The notes: a model not told the origin generated them from the sequence alone. A stretch of 64,000 bases of DNA from Pseudomonas sp. LS.1a (GCF_022533585.1 NZ_CP092827.1:559001-623000), one strand, 5' to 3'. Counted from the first letter of the stretch, positions 39,100 through 49,154 are shown. Made by a program: numbers and translations.

Positions 39100-40188
39100 T
39101 CAGCGCACGCCCGGCGAAACGATGATTTTCACGTTCTCCTCCTTGTTGTTGACCAACTCCTCGAAGCCCAGCTCGACAATCTGCTCCAGTCCGATCCGCC
39201 CGGTCACCAGCGGGCGAATATCCAGCCTGCCGTCAGCGATGAAGGCAATCACATCGGCAAACTCGCCGTTATAGGCCAACGCCCCCAGCACCTGCTTTTC
39301 AGTGGACACCAGTTCGAAGAAGTTGAACTCGCTCGGCTCCTCGAATATCCCCACCAACACGCACTTGCCCGCCTTGCGGATGGTGTCGATGGCCAGCTTG
39401 GCCGTGTGCTTGTTGCCGATGCATTCAAAACTCACATCCGCTCCCAGCCCGGCAGTCAGCTTGCGGATTTCCGCCAAGGCGTCGCACTGGCTGGGGTCCA
39501 GCACTACGCTGGCGCCAACTTCTTTAGCCTTGGCCTTGCGCGCCGAGGACATTTCCAGGGCGATCACCTGCGCCGCCCCCGCTGCCTTGGCACACATGAT
39601 GGTGCACAGGCCGATGGTGCCGGCGCCGACCACCACCACGGTCTGGCCCAGCAGGCTACCGGCCTTTTTCACCGCATGCATGCCCACCGCCAGCGGCTCG
39701 ATCAGCGCCCCGGCCTCCGACGGGAAACCCTGCGGCAGCCGGTACAGCAGGTTGGCGGGCACGTTGACAAGCTCGGCGAAGGCACCGTTGTTCATCAGGC
39801 CGGTGAAGGCCAGACGCTCGCAGATGTTGTACAGGCCATGGGTGCAGTAGTAGCAGGTGCCGCAATGCTGGCAGGCGTCCGCAGCCACCGGGTCGCCGAC
39901 GGCAAAACCTTCCACGCCTTCACCCAGCTTGGCAATCTGGCCGCAGAACTCGTGGCCGAGGATGCACTGGCCCTGGATGCCGGTCAGCGGGTGCGGTGCC
40001 TCCACCGGGATGAATACCGGGCCGGCGACGTATTCGTGCAGGTCGGAGCCGCAGATGCCGCACCAGTCCACCTTGATCTGCACCCATCCGGGCGCAGGGT
40101 CGGCCGGCAGGGGCACCTGTTCGACGCGAATGTCATTGCGGCCATGCCAGACGGCGGCGCGCATGTGGGTGTGGCTCAGGTCGTTCAT
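39100..40188 (-). CDS. bdhA: 2,3-butanediol dehydrogenase (zinc-dependent)
   Basis: Medium-chain dehydrogenase of 362 residues converting 2,3-butanediol and acetoin. Catalytic zinc motif CGICGSDLHEYV near 40, structural zinc motif CQHCGTCYYC...C near 103, and Rossmann loop VVGAGTIGLCTI near 182. LGHEFCGQI contributes the proton-relay/zinc region. It is last in the aco cluster, 28 bases after acoC, feeding acetoin into AcoABC. Confidence 0.92.
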   Translation of the reverse strand: MNDLSHTHMRAAVWHGRNDIRVEQVPLPADPAPGWVQIKVDWCGICGSDLHEYVAGPVFIPVEAPHPLTGIQGQCILGHEFCGQIAKLGEGVEGFAVGDPVAADACQHCGTCYYCTHGLYNICERLAFTGLMNNGAFAELVNVPANLLYRLPQGFPSEAGALIEPLAVGMHAVKKAGSLLGQTVVVVGAGTIGLCTIMCAKAAGAAQVIALEMSSARKAKAKEVGASVVLDPSQCDALAEIRKLTAGLGADVSFECIGNKHTAKLAIDTIRKAGKCVLVGIFEEPSEFNFFELVSTEKQVLGALAYNGEFADVIAFIADGRLDIRPLVTGRIGLEQIVELGFEELVNNKEENVKIIVSPGVR

Positions 40189-40216
40189 GGGTTTTCTCCA
40201 GGCTCACGGAAAGGGC

Positions 40217-41323
40217 TTAGTGCTTGCGCAGGAATGCGAGCAGTTGCTGGTTGACCTGTTCGGCCGCTTCCATCTGCACCATGTGCCCAGCCTCAGGCAG
40301 CACCAGCACTTCAGCCTCCAGCCCTTCGGCATGGCTGGCCGGGATGATCGCGTCCTTGCCGCCCCACACCACCAGGGCCGGGTGTTGCCCCAGCACCCCG
40401 CGCAGGTCGTGGCGCTGTCGGTCGCCGTCGGCGATGGCCGATGCCAGCAGGCGCAACGCGTCGTCCACCCCTTCCAGGCGCTTGAACTTGAGCATGTCCT
40501 CTAGCATCTGCCGGGTGACCAGTGCCGGGTCGGCAAACAGCTGCACCATCTGCGGCTTGAGGGCATTGCGGTTGGCGGCAGCGACGAAGCCTTGCAGGTA
40601 CTGCCCGTTGATCGCCTCGCCCAGCCCGGCGCTGGCCACCAGGCTCAGGCTGGCCACCCGCTGCGGTGCCAGGCGCGCCACGTTCAGGCTGACTGCGCCG
40701 CCCATGGAGTGGCCGGCCAGGTGGGCCTTGGTGATGTCCAGGTGGTCGAGCAGGGCCAGCACGGTTTCGCTCAGTTCATCCAGGTCGCCGCGTTGCAGGG
40801 CCTTGCCCGACTCACCATGCCCCGGCAGGTCGAGGGCGATCACCCGCCGCTCGGCTGCCAGCGCTGGGTGGTTGAACAGCCAGTTGTTGAGGTCGCCGCC
40901 AAAGCCGTGCACCAGCACCAGCGGCGTGCCGCCATCGCCCAGCTCGAACCAGCGCAGCAGGCGACCGCCCACTTCCGCCTTCTGTGGCACTGGCCCCTGG
41001 GCCTGGTCAGCGCCACCTTCGGCGACGAACTCGGCCTGGAAGCGCTGCACCACGGCATCGATTTCAGCCTCTTCGGCTTCCCCTTCCACCACCACTGCCA
41101 GCAGCGCACCGACCGGCAGGGTTTCATCCGGCCTGGCCACCTGGCGACGCAGTACGCCGCTGAACGGGGCTTCGACGCTGCTGCTGATCTTGTCGGTCTC
41201 GACGTCCAGCACCTCGTCGCCCTTGTTGATTTCATCACCTTCCTGCTTCAGCCAGGTGTCCACCCGGCCCTCGGTCATCGACAGGCCCCACTTGGGCATG
41301 GTCAGGGTATGGATCTGGCTCAT
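40217..41323 (-). CDS. acoC: Acetoin dehydrogenase E2-like lipoyl/hydrolase protein AcoC
   Basis: 368 residues with two parts. A lipoyl domain (about 1-80) carries the lipoylated Lys in DVETDKISS. From about 120 there is an alpha/beta-hydrolase fold with oxyanion region HGFGGDLNNW, nucleophile GHSMGGAV and a late His (EAGHMVQME). This replaces the usual chloramphenicol-acetyltransferase-like E2 core; P. putida AcoC is described the same way. It overlaps acoB by four bases. Confidence 0.94.
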   Translation of the reverse strand: MSQIHTLTMPKWGLSMTEGRVDTWLKQEGDEINKGDEVLDVETDKISSSVEAPFSGVLRRQVARPDETLPVGALLAVVVEGEAEEAEIDAVVQRFQAEFVAEGGADQAQGPVPQKAEVGGRLLRWFELGDGGTPLVLVHGFGGDLNNWLFNHPALAAERRVIALDLPGHGESGKALQRGDLDELSETVLALLDHLDITKAHLAGHSMGGAVSLNVARLAPQRVASLSLVASAGLGEAINGQYLQGFVAAANRNALKPQMVQLFADPALVTRQMLEDMLKFKRLEGVDDALRLLASAIADGDRQRHDLRGVLGQHPALVVWGGKDAIIPASHAEGLEAEVLVLPEAGHMVQMEAAEQVNQQLLAFLRKH

Positions 41324-42342
41324 GCGGCACTCCTTGCGGCTTCGATCACTTTGCGTACCGCAGCCTCGATCTTCGCCGCGTCAGGGATGTACAGGTCTTC
41401 CAGTGCATCGGAGAACGGCACAGGAGTATGCGGGGCGGTGACCATCTCGATCGGGCCCTTGAGCGCGCCGAAGGCCTTCTGCGCCACCAGTGCGCTGATG
41501 TCGGTGGCCATGGAGCAGCGTGGGTTGGCTTCGTCGATCACCACCAGGCGGCCGGTCTTTTCCACGCTTTCCAGAATGCTGTCTTCGTCCAGCGGGCTGG
41601 TGGTGCGCAGGTCCAGCACCTCGCAGTCGATACCCTGGCGGGCCAGGTTGTTGGCGGCCTCCAGCGCCACATGCACCATGCGGCCGTAGGTCACCAGGGT
41701 CACATCGTCGCCATCACGCAGGAAGTTGGCTTCGCCGAACGGCACGGTGTAGACCTCTTCCGGCACCTCGCCTTGCATGCTGTACAGCAGCTTGTGCTCG
41801 CAGAAGATCACCGGGTCGTTGTCGCGGATCGCCTGTATCAACAGGCCCTTGGCATCGTACGGCGAGGACGGGCAGACCACCTTCAGGCCGGGGATATGCG
41901 TCCATAGCGAGGTGAGCATCTGCGAGTGCTGGGCCGCTGCGCGCAGGCCGGCGCCGTACATGGTGCGCATCACCAGCGGGGTGACCGCCTTGCCGCCGAA
42001 CATGTAGCGGAACTTGGCGGCCTGGTTGAGGATCTGGTCCAGGCAGCAGCCGGCGAAGTCGACGAACATCAGCTCGCACACCGGGCGCAGGCCCTGGGTG
42101 GCGGCACCGACGGCGGCGCCGACGTAGCCGATTTCCGACAGCGGCGCGTCGAGCACGCGCCCCGGGAACTGGTGGTACAGGCCCTTGGTCACGCCCAGCA
42201 CGCCACCCCAGGCGTCATCCTCGCCGGGGGCACCGGCGCCGCCGGCGACGTCTTCGCCAATGATGAACACCGTGTTGTCGCGGCGCATTTCCTGGGCCAG
42301 GGCTTCGTTGATGGCCTGCTGGTAGCTGATCTTTCTTGCCAT
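41320..42342 (-). CDS. acoB: Acetoin dehydrogenase E1 beta subunit
   Basis: 340 residues, beta subunit of the TPP-dependent E1 that cleaves acetoin. Transketolase pyrimidine-binding features are FIIGEDVAGGAGAPGEDDAWGG at the start, SEIGYVGAAVGAATQGLRPVCELMF in the middle, and VVIDEANPRCSMATDISALV near the end. It overlaps acoC at its 3' end and lies 33 bases after acoA. Confidence 0.95.
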   Translation of the reverse strand: MARKISYQQAINEALAQEMRRDNTVFIIGEDVAGGAGAPGEDDAWGGVLGVTKGLYHQFPGRVLDAPLSEIGYVGAAVGAATQGLRPVCELMFVDFAGCCLDQILNQAAKFRYMFGGKAVTPLVMRTMYGAGLRAAAQHSQMLTSLWTHIPGLKVVCPSSPYDAKGLLIQAIRDNDPVIFCEHKLLYSMQGEVPEEVYTVPFGEANFLRDGDDVTLVTYGRMVHVALEAANNLARQGIDCEVLDLRTTSPLDEDSILESVEKTGRLVVIDEANPRCSMATDISALVAQKAFGALKGPIEMVTAPHTPVPFSDALEDLYIPDAAKIEAAVRKVIEAARSAA

Positions 42343-42375
42343 GGTGATTCTCCTGTTGTTCTTGTAATCCGCGGC

Positions 42376-43353
42376 TCAGGGGTAGGCGACGTAGACGTCG
42401 GTGAGCAGGTCGGCGGGCTGTGGCTTGGGATCGGACTTGGCGCGGCGCACAGCGTCTTCGATCAGGTCTTCGACGCGGGCGTCGATGGCGTCCAGTTGCG
42501 CAGCCGTGAGCAGGCCGGCGCGGGTGGTCTTGTTGCGGAACTGCATGAGGCAGTCGCGGGATTCGCGCAGGTTCTTCACTTCATCGGGGGCGCGGTAGGT
42601 TTGTGCATCGCCTTCGAAATGGCCGTAGTAGCGGCTGAGCTTGACCTCGATCAGCGATGGGCCTTGCCCGGAACGTGCGCGCTCGATGGCAGCACCGGCG
42701 GCCTCGTACACGGCAAAGAAGTCGAAACCGTCGATGGTGACGCCGGGCATGCCGAAACCGGCAGCGCGGTCGGCGATGTGGTCGCAGGCCACCGACCAGG
42801 TCGAGGCGGTGGCTTCGGCGTAGCCGTTGTTCTCGGCCACGAAGATGCACGGCAGGTTCATGATCGATGCCATGTTCATGGCCTCGAACACGGCACCTTC
42901 GTTGGAAGCGCCATCGCCGAAGAATGCCACCGACACATCGTCGTTGCCCTTGATCTTGGCCGCCAACGCGGCGCCGGCCACCAAGGGGGCACCGGCACCG
43001 ACGATGCCGTTGGCGCCGAGCATGCCTTTTTCCAGGTCGGCGATGTGCATCGAGCCGCCTTTACCGCCGCAAACGCCGGTCTTCTTGCCGTAGATCTCGG
43101 CCATCATGCCGTACACGTCGACCCCCTTGGCGATGCAGTGGCCATGGCCGCGGTGGGTCGAGGCGATGCAGTCGCTGTCGCGCAGGTGGGCCATGACCCC
43201 GGCAGCGGAAGCCTCTTCGCCGGCATACAGATGGACGAAGCCGGGGATCTCGCCGGTGGCGAACTCCACGTGCAGGCGCTCCTCGAAGGCGCGGATGGTG
43301 CGCATCACTTCATAGGCATGCAGCAATTGTTCGGTACTGAGTTGATTGGACAT
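42376..43353 (-). CDS. acoA: Acetoin dehydrogenase E1 alpha subunit
   Basis: 325 residues, start MSNQLSTEQLLHAY preceded by a purine-rich GGAGAACAACAAG. The TPP motif GDGASNEGAVFEAMN...VAENN is intact, as are VHLYAGEEASAAGVM and STHRGHGHCIAKG for E1 alpha. It pairs with AcoB. It lies 22 bases after acoX in the same operon. Confidence 0.95.
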   Translation of the reverse strand: MSNQLSTEQLLHAYEVMRTIRAFEERLHVEFATGEIPGFVHLYAGEEASAAGVMAHLRDSDCIASTHRGHGHCIAKGVDVYGMMAEIYGKKTGVCGGKGGSMHIADLEKGMLGANGIVGAGAPLVAGAALAAKIKGNDDVSVAFFGDGASNEGAVFEAMNMASIMNLPCIFVAENNGYAEATASTWSVACDHIADRAAGFGMPGVTIDGFDFFAVYEAAGAAIERARSGQGPSLIEVKLSRYYGHFEGDAQTYRAPDEVKNLRESRDCLMQFRNKTTRAGLLTAAQLDAIDARVEDLIEDAVRRAKSDPKPQPADLLTDVYVAYP

Positions 43354-43375
43354 CTTGTTGTTCTCCAGGGTTGTC

Positions 43376-44431
43376 TCAACACGGGTTTGCAGGGTGCAAC
43401 CGGTGGCCGCGCGGTACGGCCAGCAGGTGATGGCGGGCGGCATGCGCCAGCACGGCCTCGACGTCCACGCTCAATGGGCCTTGGTGGTCGAGGGTGATAG
43501 TGGGGGTATCGCGCTCGGCGAATTCGATTTCGCGTTCGCCGTCCAGCGCCAGCGTGCCGCTGGCCAGGCTCAGGCGGTGGGCGACGCCGGGCGTCAGTGG
43601 GCCGCTGGCGGTGATGCCGCAGCCTTGCAGCAGGCCGGGTGCCAGCGGCGCGAGCAGCGCTTGTTCGGCGCCGGGGTTCAGGCGTACCCAGGCGCCGTGC
43701 GGGTCCTGGCGCGAGACCGGGCACCACAGGCCGCACAGGGCCGAGAGGCCGATGGCATGGGGTTCGGCGAAACAGGCGAAGACTTCGCAAAGGTCCTCGC
43801 TGCGGCTCAGTGCCCGAGCGCCGATGAAACGCTGGGGCGACACCGCCACCTCCACCAGGGCCCATTCGGCAAGCTGCTGCTCGGGCACCTTCACCAGCAG
43901 GCGCTTGTTGCGGCGCAGGCCGATGCTGGCCGGTACCCGGCCGCTGGCAAGCAGGCCGCCGGCCAGGCCGGCGCTGGTGGCCTCGCGCAGTTCGGGGAAA
44001 GCATTGTTGGTGCCGGTGGACAAGGTCAGCAGCGGTACGTCACCGGCCTCGGCGGCCACTGCCTTGTGGGTGCCGTCGCCGCCGAGCACGGCGATCATCG
44101 CCACGCCTCGCTCGACCATGCGGCGGGTGGCCAGGCGGGTATCGGCAACGGTCTGGGTCAGCGGCAGGTCGAGTATTTCGAGGGCCGGCCAGTGCTGGTC
44201 ACGGGCTGCCGGGCCCTGGCTGGCCTTGAGCACGGCGGCGGCGATGCCGGTCATGTCGCTGGGCAGCAACACCTGGCCGATGCCGGTGGCACCAAAGGCA
44301 GCGAGCAGGCGCTGGATTGCCGAGGCCTTGTCGGTGCTCGAATAGAGCCCGGCGTTGGCGGTCAGGCGGCGCAGGTCGCGGCCAGAGGCAGGGTTGGCAA
44401 CGATCCCGACGGTCGGGGCGGGTAGCGGCAT
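43376..44431 (-). CDS. acoX: AcoX, NAD-kinase-like protein of the acetoin cluster
   Basis: 351 residues with an ATP-NAD-kinase-like fold: PTVGIVANPASGRDLRRL at about 7-24, the GGDG motif in VLGGDGTHKAVAAEAG, and TLSTGTNNAFPELR. AcoX is conserved in aco operons but its reaction is not settled in my knowledge. It is the first gene behind the sigma-54 promoter. Confidence 0.88.
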   Translation of the reverse strand: MPLPAPTVGIVANPASGRDLRRLTANAGLYSSTDKASAIQRLLAAFGATGIGQVLLPSDMTGIAAAVLKASQGPAARDQHWPALEILDLPLTQTVADTRLATRRMVERGVAMIAVLGGDGTHKAVAAEAGDVPLLTLSTGTNNAFPELREATSAGLAGGLLASGRVPASIGLRRNKRLLVKVPEQQLAEWALVEVAVSPQRFIGARALSRSEDLCEVFACFAEPHAIGLSALCGLWCPVSRQDPHGAWVRLNPGAEQALLAPLAPGLLQGCGITASGPLTPGVAHRLSLASGTLALDGEREIEFAERDTPTITLDHQGPLSVDVEAVLAHAARHHLLAVPRGHRLHPANPC

Positions 44432-44464
44432 GGCGCACCTCGTATTCTTGTTTGTCAGGGCAGG

Positions 44465-44480
44465 AGCAAGCGCGGTGCCA
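44465..44480 (-). promoter_or_regulatory. Sigma-54 promoter of acoXABC-bdhA
   Basis: Minus strand TGGCACCGCGCTTGCT, an almost exact RpoN consensus (TGGCAC and TTGC with correct spacing), 34 bases before the acoX ATG. Confidence 0.93.
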
Positions 44481-44593
44481 GCTTCTTTTGAATTGGCTGA
44501 AGTGCCTGCAATAGAGCGGTTTCATTGCGCCCCGTCAGGTGCTGATGGTTCTGCTGGCGAGACGCCCGGTGCCAGCGCTGGGCCGACCTTGCC

Positions 44594-44617
44594 GAGACGC
44601 TGAGACGCTGCGTCTCA
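44594..44617. promoter_or_regulatory. Candidate AcoR upstream activator sites
   Basis: TGAGACGCTGCGTCTCA (44601-44617) is a perfect palindrome apart from its centre. GAGACGC also occurs directly before it (44594) and near 44561. The site is about 120 bases upstream of the aco sigma-54 promoter, the usual distance for an enhancer site. Confidence 0.65.
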
Positions 44618-44714
44618 AGCCGGCCGGTAATCACGCAGTGCTTGTCGGGGCATGCCCGGAAGCGCTTAATGGCCGGACAACGATAAAAACAGCAACGAGA
44701 ACCGGAGGGCCTGA

Positions 44715-46568
44715 ATGCTTGCCGCGAACTCCCGAGCCCATGTCGACTGCGTCAGCAGGGTGTTGAAGAATGCCGACCGCCTGCCGCAGGCGCCGGTGCC
44801 ACCGCTGATTCTCGATTCATGGCGCCGCTCCATGGAGCTGTACCGCCTCGATCCCGGGTCCCAGCAGGGGCCGCGCATCCTGTCCCAAAGCCTGCTCAAC
44901 GAATGCCGCGAACGCGCCGAACTGTTCCTGCGCATTGCCAGCGATGCCGTGGCCCGCTTGCATGAGCGGGTACGCGGTGCCGACTACTGCGTGTTGCTCA
45001 CCGATGCCCTGGGGCGCACCATCGATTACCGGGTCGAGTCGGCCATCCGCAACGACTGCCGCAAGGCCGGGCTGTACCTGGGCACCTGCTGGTCGGAGGG
45101 CGAGGAGGGCACCTGCGGCGTGGCGGCGGTGTTGACCAGCAAGGCCCCGGTCACGGTGCACAAGCGCGACCACTTCCGCGCTGCGTTCATTGGCCTGACC
45201 TGTACGGCGGCGCCGGTGTTCGACCCGCTGGGCGAGTTGCTGGGCGTCGTGGATGTCTCGGCCCTGCAGTCGCCGGACGACCGCCGCAGCCAGCACCTTA
45301 TCCGCCAATTGGTCGAGCAGACCGCCCGCGAGATCGAAAATGCCTTCTTCATGCACAGCGCCCAGGGCCATTGGGTGATGCGCGCCCATGGCACGCCGGG
45401 TTATGTGGAAAGCCAGCCCGACTACTTGTTGGCCTGGGATGCCGATGGCCGCCTGCAGGCGATCAACAGCCTGGCGCGTCAGCGGTTGGTGGCGCACCTG
45501 GGGCGTTTGCCCGAGCACATTGGCGAGCTGTTCGACATGGACCAGCTGCGCCGTGTGAACGCATCGTCCGCTCAACGCCTGCCGGGCCTGGGTGGGCTAT
45601 ACGGCCGGGTCAGCGCACCCCGCCAGCGCCAGCCTGCGCAGCCGTTGCGTCAGGCCCAGGACGCCCGCATCGAGCAGCACCTGCGGTTGGCCACACGGGT
45701 CAAGGACTGCAACCTGGCGGTGCTGGTGCAAGGCGAGACCGGGGCTGGCAAAGAGGTGTTCGCCCGCCAGCTGCACCAGCAAAGCCTGCGTCGCGATGGC
45801 CCGTTCGTCACCCTGAACTGCGCGGCCATTCCGGAAAGCCTGATCGAGAGCGAGCTGTTCGGCTATGTGGCCGGGGCCTTCACCGGTGCTTCCAGCAAAG
45901 GCATGCAGGGGCTTTTGCAGCAGGCCGATGGCGGCACGCTGTTCCTCGACGAAATCGGTGACATGCCGCTGAACCTGCAAACCCGGTTGCTGCGCGTGCT
46001 GGCCGAGGGTGAAGTGGCGCCGCTGGGCGCGGCGCGGCGGGAGCGGGTGGATATCCAGGTGATTTGCGCGACCCATCGTGATTTGGCGGCGATGGTGGAG
46101 GAGGGGCGTTTTCGTGAGGATTTGTACTTCCGCCTGGCCAATGCCCGGTTCGAGTTGCCGCCGCTGCGCGAGCGTGAGGACCGCCTGGGGCTGATTCACC
46201 AGTTGCTGGCCGAGGAGGCCGAGGCCTGTGGGGTTGAGGTGGTGCTGGCGGATGATGCGCTGCAGGCGCTGCTGGTTTACCGCTGGCCGGGGAATTTGCG
46301 CCAGCTGCGTCAGGTGTTGCGCTATGCCTGTGCGGTGAGTGAGGGCGGGCGGGTGCAGTTGCAGGACCTGCCGCAGGAGGTGCGGGGTGAAGCGGTTGGC
46401 TCGGCTGAAAGCGGGGTGTCGTGCCCGGCGCGGCAGTTGTTGCTGGATGCGCTGATCCGCCATCGCTGGAAGCCGGCCGATGCGGCGCGGGCCCTGGGGA
46501 TATCGCGGGCGACCTTGTACCGGCGGGTTCATGAGCATCACATCGAGATGCCGCGGATGAAGGGGTAG
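44715..46568 (+). CDS. acoR: Sigma-54-dependent acetoin activator AcoR
   Basis: 617 residues: GAF sensor region (about 70-200, with the CWSEGEEGTCGVAAVL motif), AAA+ domain (Walker A GETGAGKE, GAFTGA loop intact, Walker B LFLDEIGDMP) and a C-terminal Fis-like HTH (HRWKPADAARALGISRATLYRRV). It is divergent from acoX with a candidate palindromic site between them. GGAGGG precedes the ATG by six bases. It is paralogous to the activator at 31700. Confidence 0.93.
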   Translation: MLAANSRAHVDCVSRVLKNADRLPQAPVPPLILDSWRRSMELYRLDPGSQQGPRILSQSLLNECRERAELFLRIASDAVARLHERVRGADYCVLLTDALGRTIDYRVESAIRNDCRKAGLYLGTCWSEGEEGTCGVAAVLTSKAPVTVHKRDHFRAAFIGLTCTAAPVFDPLGELLGVVDVSALQSPDDRRSQHLIRQLVEQTAREIENAFFMHSAQGHWVMRAHGTPGYVESQPDYLLAWDADGRLQAINSLARQRLVAHLGRLPEHIGELFDMDQLRRVNASSAQRLPGLGGLYGRVSAPRQRQPAQPLRQAQDARIEQHLRLATRVKDCNLAVLVQGETGAGKEVFARQLHQQSLRRDGPFVTLNCAAIPESLIESELFGYVAGAFTGASSKGMQGLLQQADGGTLFLDEIGDMPLNLQTRLLRVLAEGEVAPLGAARRERVDIQVICATHRDLAAMVEEGRFREDLYFRLANARFELPPLREREDRLGLIHQLLAEEAEACGVEVVLADDALQALLVYRWPGNLRQLRQVLRYACAVSEGGRVQLQDLPQEVRGEAVGSAESGVSCPARQLLLDALIRHRWKPADAARALGISRATLYRRVHEHHIEMPRMKG

Positions 46569-46574
46569 GGTCCT

Positions 46575-46698
46575 GGGGGCGCGTTGCGCCCCTTTCGCGA
46601 CACAAGGCCGCTCCCACAGGTACAGCGTCAACCTTGAGACCTTGCGAAACCCTGTGGGAGCGGCCTTGTGTCGCGATGGGCCGCAAAGCGGCCCCAGG
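46575..46698. repeat. REP pair (ggccgctcccac class)
   Basis: Inverted pair with arms cgacacaaggccgctcccac, same class as at 6.5, 59.5, 60.1 and 61.6 kb, between the convergent acoR and accC genes. Confidence 0.9.
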
Positions 46699-46712
46699 AT
46701 CTCCCAGGCAAT

Positions 46713-46740
46713 AAAAAACCCCGGCACAAGTCCGGGGTTT
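46713..46740 (-). terminator. Rho-independent terminator of accC
   Basis: Minus strand: AACCCCGG-acttgtg-CCGGGGTT followed by six T, about 20 bases after the accC stop. Confidence 0.9.
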
Positions 46741-46760
46741 CGGTACATCACACTACGCGA

Positions 46761-48116
46761 TCACTCCTGGCTAGCCAGTTTGTGCTCGAGGTAGTGAATG
46801 TTGACGCCGCCTTTGCAGAAACCTTCATCACGCACCAGGTCGCGGTGCAGCGGGATGTTGGTCTTGATGCCGTCGACGACGATCTCGTCCAGGGCATTGC
46901 GCATGCGCGCCATGGCTTCGTCGCGGTCCTTGCCGTAGGTGATCAGCTTGCCGATCAGCGAGTCGTAGTTCGGCGGAACCGAGTAACCGCTGTACAGGTG
47001 CGAGTCCACACGCACGCCGTTGCCGCCCGGGGCGTGGAAGTGCTTCACCTTGCCTGGGCTCGGGATGAACTTCTTCGGGTCTTCGGCGTTGATACGGCAT
47101 TCCAGCGCATGGCCACGGATCACCACGTCTTCCTGGCGGAACGACAGCTTGTTGCCAGCGGCGATGCTCAGCATCTCCTTGACGATGTCGATACCAGTGA
47201 CCATCTCCGAAACCGGGTGCTCAACCTGCACGCGGGTGTTCATCTCGATGAAGTAGAAGCGGCCGTTCTCGTACAGGAACTCGAAAGTACCCGCACCACG
47301 GTAGCCGATCTCGATGCACGCATCGACGCAGCGCTTGAACACTTCCTGACGGGCTTTTTCATCGATGCCCGGGGCTGGCGCTTCTTCCAGCACCTTCTGG
47401 TGGCGGCGCTGCAGCGAGCAGTCACGGTCACCCAGGTGGATGGCGTTGCCCTGGCCGTCGGACAGTACCTGTACTTCCACGTGGCGTGGGTTGGTCAGGA
47501 ACTTCTCCAGGTAGACCATCGGGTTGCCGAAGGCGGCACCGGCTTCGGTACGGGTGAGCTTGGCCGAGGCAATCAGGTCCTCTTCCTTGTGCACCACGCG
47601 CATGCCGCGACCACCACCGCCACCGGCGGCCTTGATGATCACCGGGTAGCCGACGTCACGAGCGATCGCCAGGGCGACCTCTTCGTCTTCCGGCAGCGGG
47701 CCATCGGAGCCCGGCACGGTCGGTACGCCCGACTTGATCATCGCGTCCTTGGCCGAAACCTTGTCGCCCATCAGGCGAATGGTGTCGGCTTTCGGGCCGA
47801 TGAAGGCGAAACCGGATTTTTCCACCTGCTCGGCGAAGTCGGCGTTTTCCGCCAGGAAGCCGTAGCCCGGGTGGATCGCGGTGGCGCCGGTCACTTCGGC
47901 GGCAGCGATGATCGCCGGGATATGCAGGTAGGAATCCTTGGACGATGCAGGGCCGATGCAGACCGACTCGTCTGCCAGGCCCAGGTGCATCAGTTCACGG
48001 TCGGCGGTGGAGTGCACGGCGACGGTCTTGATACCCAGCTCTTTGCAGGCACGCAGGATCCGCAGGGCAATTTCCCCGCGGTTGGCGATCAGGACTTTTT
48101 CGAGCTTCCCAGACAT
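46761..48116 (-). CDS. accC: Acetyl-CoA carboxylase, biotin carboxylase subunit
   Basis: 451 residues. Carboxylates biotin on AccB using ATP and bicarbonate, the first step of fatty-acid synthesis. ATP-grasp features: the glycine-rich loop [31 protein letters not shown], and [24 protein letters not shown] with the metal-binding Glu and biotin-contact residues. Start at [19 protein letters not shown]; it follows accB by 17 bases. Confidence 0.97.
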   Translation of the reverse strand: MSGKLEKVLIANRGEIALRILRACKELGIKTVAVHSTADRELMHLGLADESVCIGPASSKDSYLHIPAIIAAAEVTGATAIHPGYGFLAENADFAEQVEKSGFAFIGPKADTIRLMGDKVSAKDAMIKSGVPTVPGSDGPLPEDEEVALAIARDVGYPVIIKAAGGGGGRGMRVVHKEEDLIASAKLTRTEAGAAFGNPMVYLEKFLTNPRHVEVQVLSDGQGNAIHLGDRDCSLQRRHQKVLEEAPAPGIDEKARQEVFKRCVDACIEIGYRGAGTFEFLYENGRFYFIEMNTRVQVEHPVSEMVTGIDIVKEMLSIAAGNKLSFRQEDVVIRGHALECRINAEDPKKFIPSPGKVKHFHAPGGNGVRVDSHLYSGYSVPPNYDSLIGKLITYGKDRDEAMARMRNALDEIVVDGIKTNIPLHRDLVRDEGFCKGGVNIHYLEHKLASQE

Positions 48117-48133
48117 CGTTGGCTCTCCGCGAT

Positions 48134-48598
48134 TCAAACGATGGTGAACAGCGGCTGGTCGAATTCAACCGGCTGGCCGTCTTCTACCAGGATGGCGTCG
48201 ATGACACCGCCAACATCGGCTTCGATGTGGTTCATCATCTTCATGGCTTCAACGATGCACAGGGTGTCGCCTTTCTTCACGGTCTGGCCAACTTCAGCGA
48301 AGTTCGGCGAGGTCGGCGAAGGCTTGCGGTAGAAGGTACCTACCATCGGCGAGCGGATCACGGTGCCTTTCAGGGCCGGGGCGGCGGCAGCGGCTTCAGC
48401 GGCCGGAGCGGCAGCGGCGGCGACCGGGGCAGCAACAGGGGCAGCGGCTACCGGAGCCGGTGCGAAGTACTGCTGGGCAGCTGGGGTCTTGCTGTGACGG
48501 CTGATACGGACCGACTCTTCGCCTTCCTTGATCTCCAGTTCGTCGATGCCAGACTCTTCCAGCAGCTCGATCAGTTTCTTGACTTTACGGATATCCAT
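48134..48598 (-). CDS. accB: Acetyl-CoA carboxylase biotin carboxyl carrier protein
   Basis: 154 residues. N-terminal helix [21 protein letters not shown], a long Ala/Pro linker (about 45-75) and the C-terminal biotinyl domain, with the biotin Lys in [10 protein letters not shown] and the thumb region [11 protein letters not shown]. It forms an operon with accC. The upstream 100 bases hold a perfect palindrome GAAACGTTTC. Confidence 0.97.
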   Translation of the reverse strand: MDIRKVKKLIELLEESGIDELEIKEGEESVRISRHSKTPAAQQYFAPAPVAAAPVAAPVAAAAAPAAEAAAAAPALKGTVIRSPMVGTFYRKPSPTSPNFAEVGQTVKKGDTLCIVEAMKMMNHIEADVGGVIDAILVEDGQPVEFDQPLFTIV

Positions 48599-48653
48599 TA
48601 ATCATCAACTCCCAAAGGTTCGGTCAGGGGGCGAAATACAAAAAAACGTATCT

Positions 48654-48694
48654 GAAACGTTTCTCTCGAACCCTGGCCCACTGAGGCCAGGGTT
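48654..48694 (-). promoter_or_regulatory. Palindrome and hairpin in the accB leader
   Basis: GAAACGTTTC (48654-48663) is a perfect palindrome and ACGT-rich sequence surrounds it. CCCTGGCC/GGCCAGGG (48673-48693) forms a strong hairpin right after the aroQ stop, without a clear U-run on the minus strand. Possible operator plus aroQ 3' hairpin. Confidence 0.4.
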
Positions 48695-48698
48695 TTCA

Positions 48699-49154
48699 TC
48701 ATTTGGGCTGTGCGTTGGCAGCCAGTTGTTCCAGCGCGGACTCCAGGGCCAGGCGATAACCGCTGGCGCCCAGGCCGCAGATCACCCCTACGGCAACATC
48801 GGAAAAGTAGGAGTGGTGGCGGAACGGTTCGCGTTTGTGCACGTTGGACAGGTGCACTTCGATGAATGGGATGCTCACCGCAAGCAATGCGTCACGTAAT
48901 GCGACGCTTGTGTGGGTGAAAGCAGCCGGATTGATCAGGATGAAGTCCACACCCTCGTTGCGTGCGGCGTGAATGCGGTCGATCAGTTCGTATTCAGCAT
49001 TGCTCTGCAGGTACTGCAGATGGTGGCCTGCGGCGCGGGCACGTTGCTCCAGGTCCTGGTTGATCTGGGCCAGGGTCACGGCGCCGTAGTGGCCAGGCTC
49101 GCGGGTACCGAGCAGGTTGAGGTTGGGGCCGTGAAGCACCAGTAGCGTTGCCAT
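48699..49154 (-). CDS. aroQ: Type II 3-dehydroquinate dehydratase
   Basis: 151 residues. Dehydrates 3-dehydroquinate in the shikimate pathway. Motifs [16 protein letters not shown] with the catalytic Tyr, [15 protein letters not shown], and [17 protein letters not shown] with the catalytic His. Gene order aroQ-accB-accC is common in gammaproteobacteria. The start is the ATG giving [11 protein letters not shown]. Confidence 0.96.
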   Translation of the reverse strand: MATLLVLHGPNLNLLGTREPGHYGAVTLAQINQDLEQRARAAGHHLQYLQSNAEYELIDRIHAARNEGVDFILINPAAFTHTSVALRDALLAVSIPFIEVHLSNVHKREPFRHHSYFSDVAVGVICGLGASGYRLALESALEQLAANAQPK

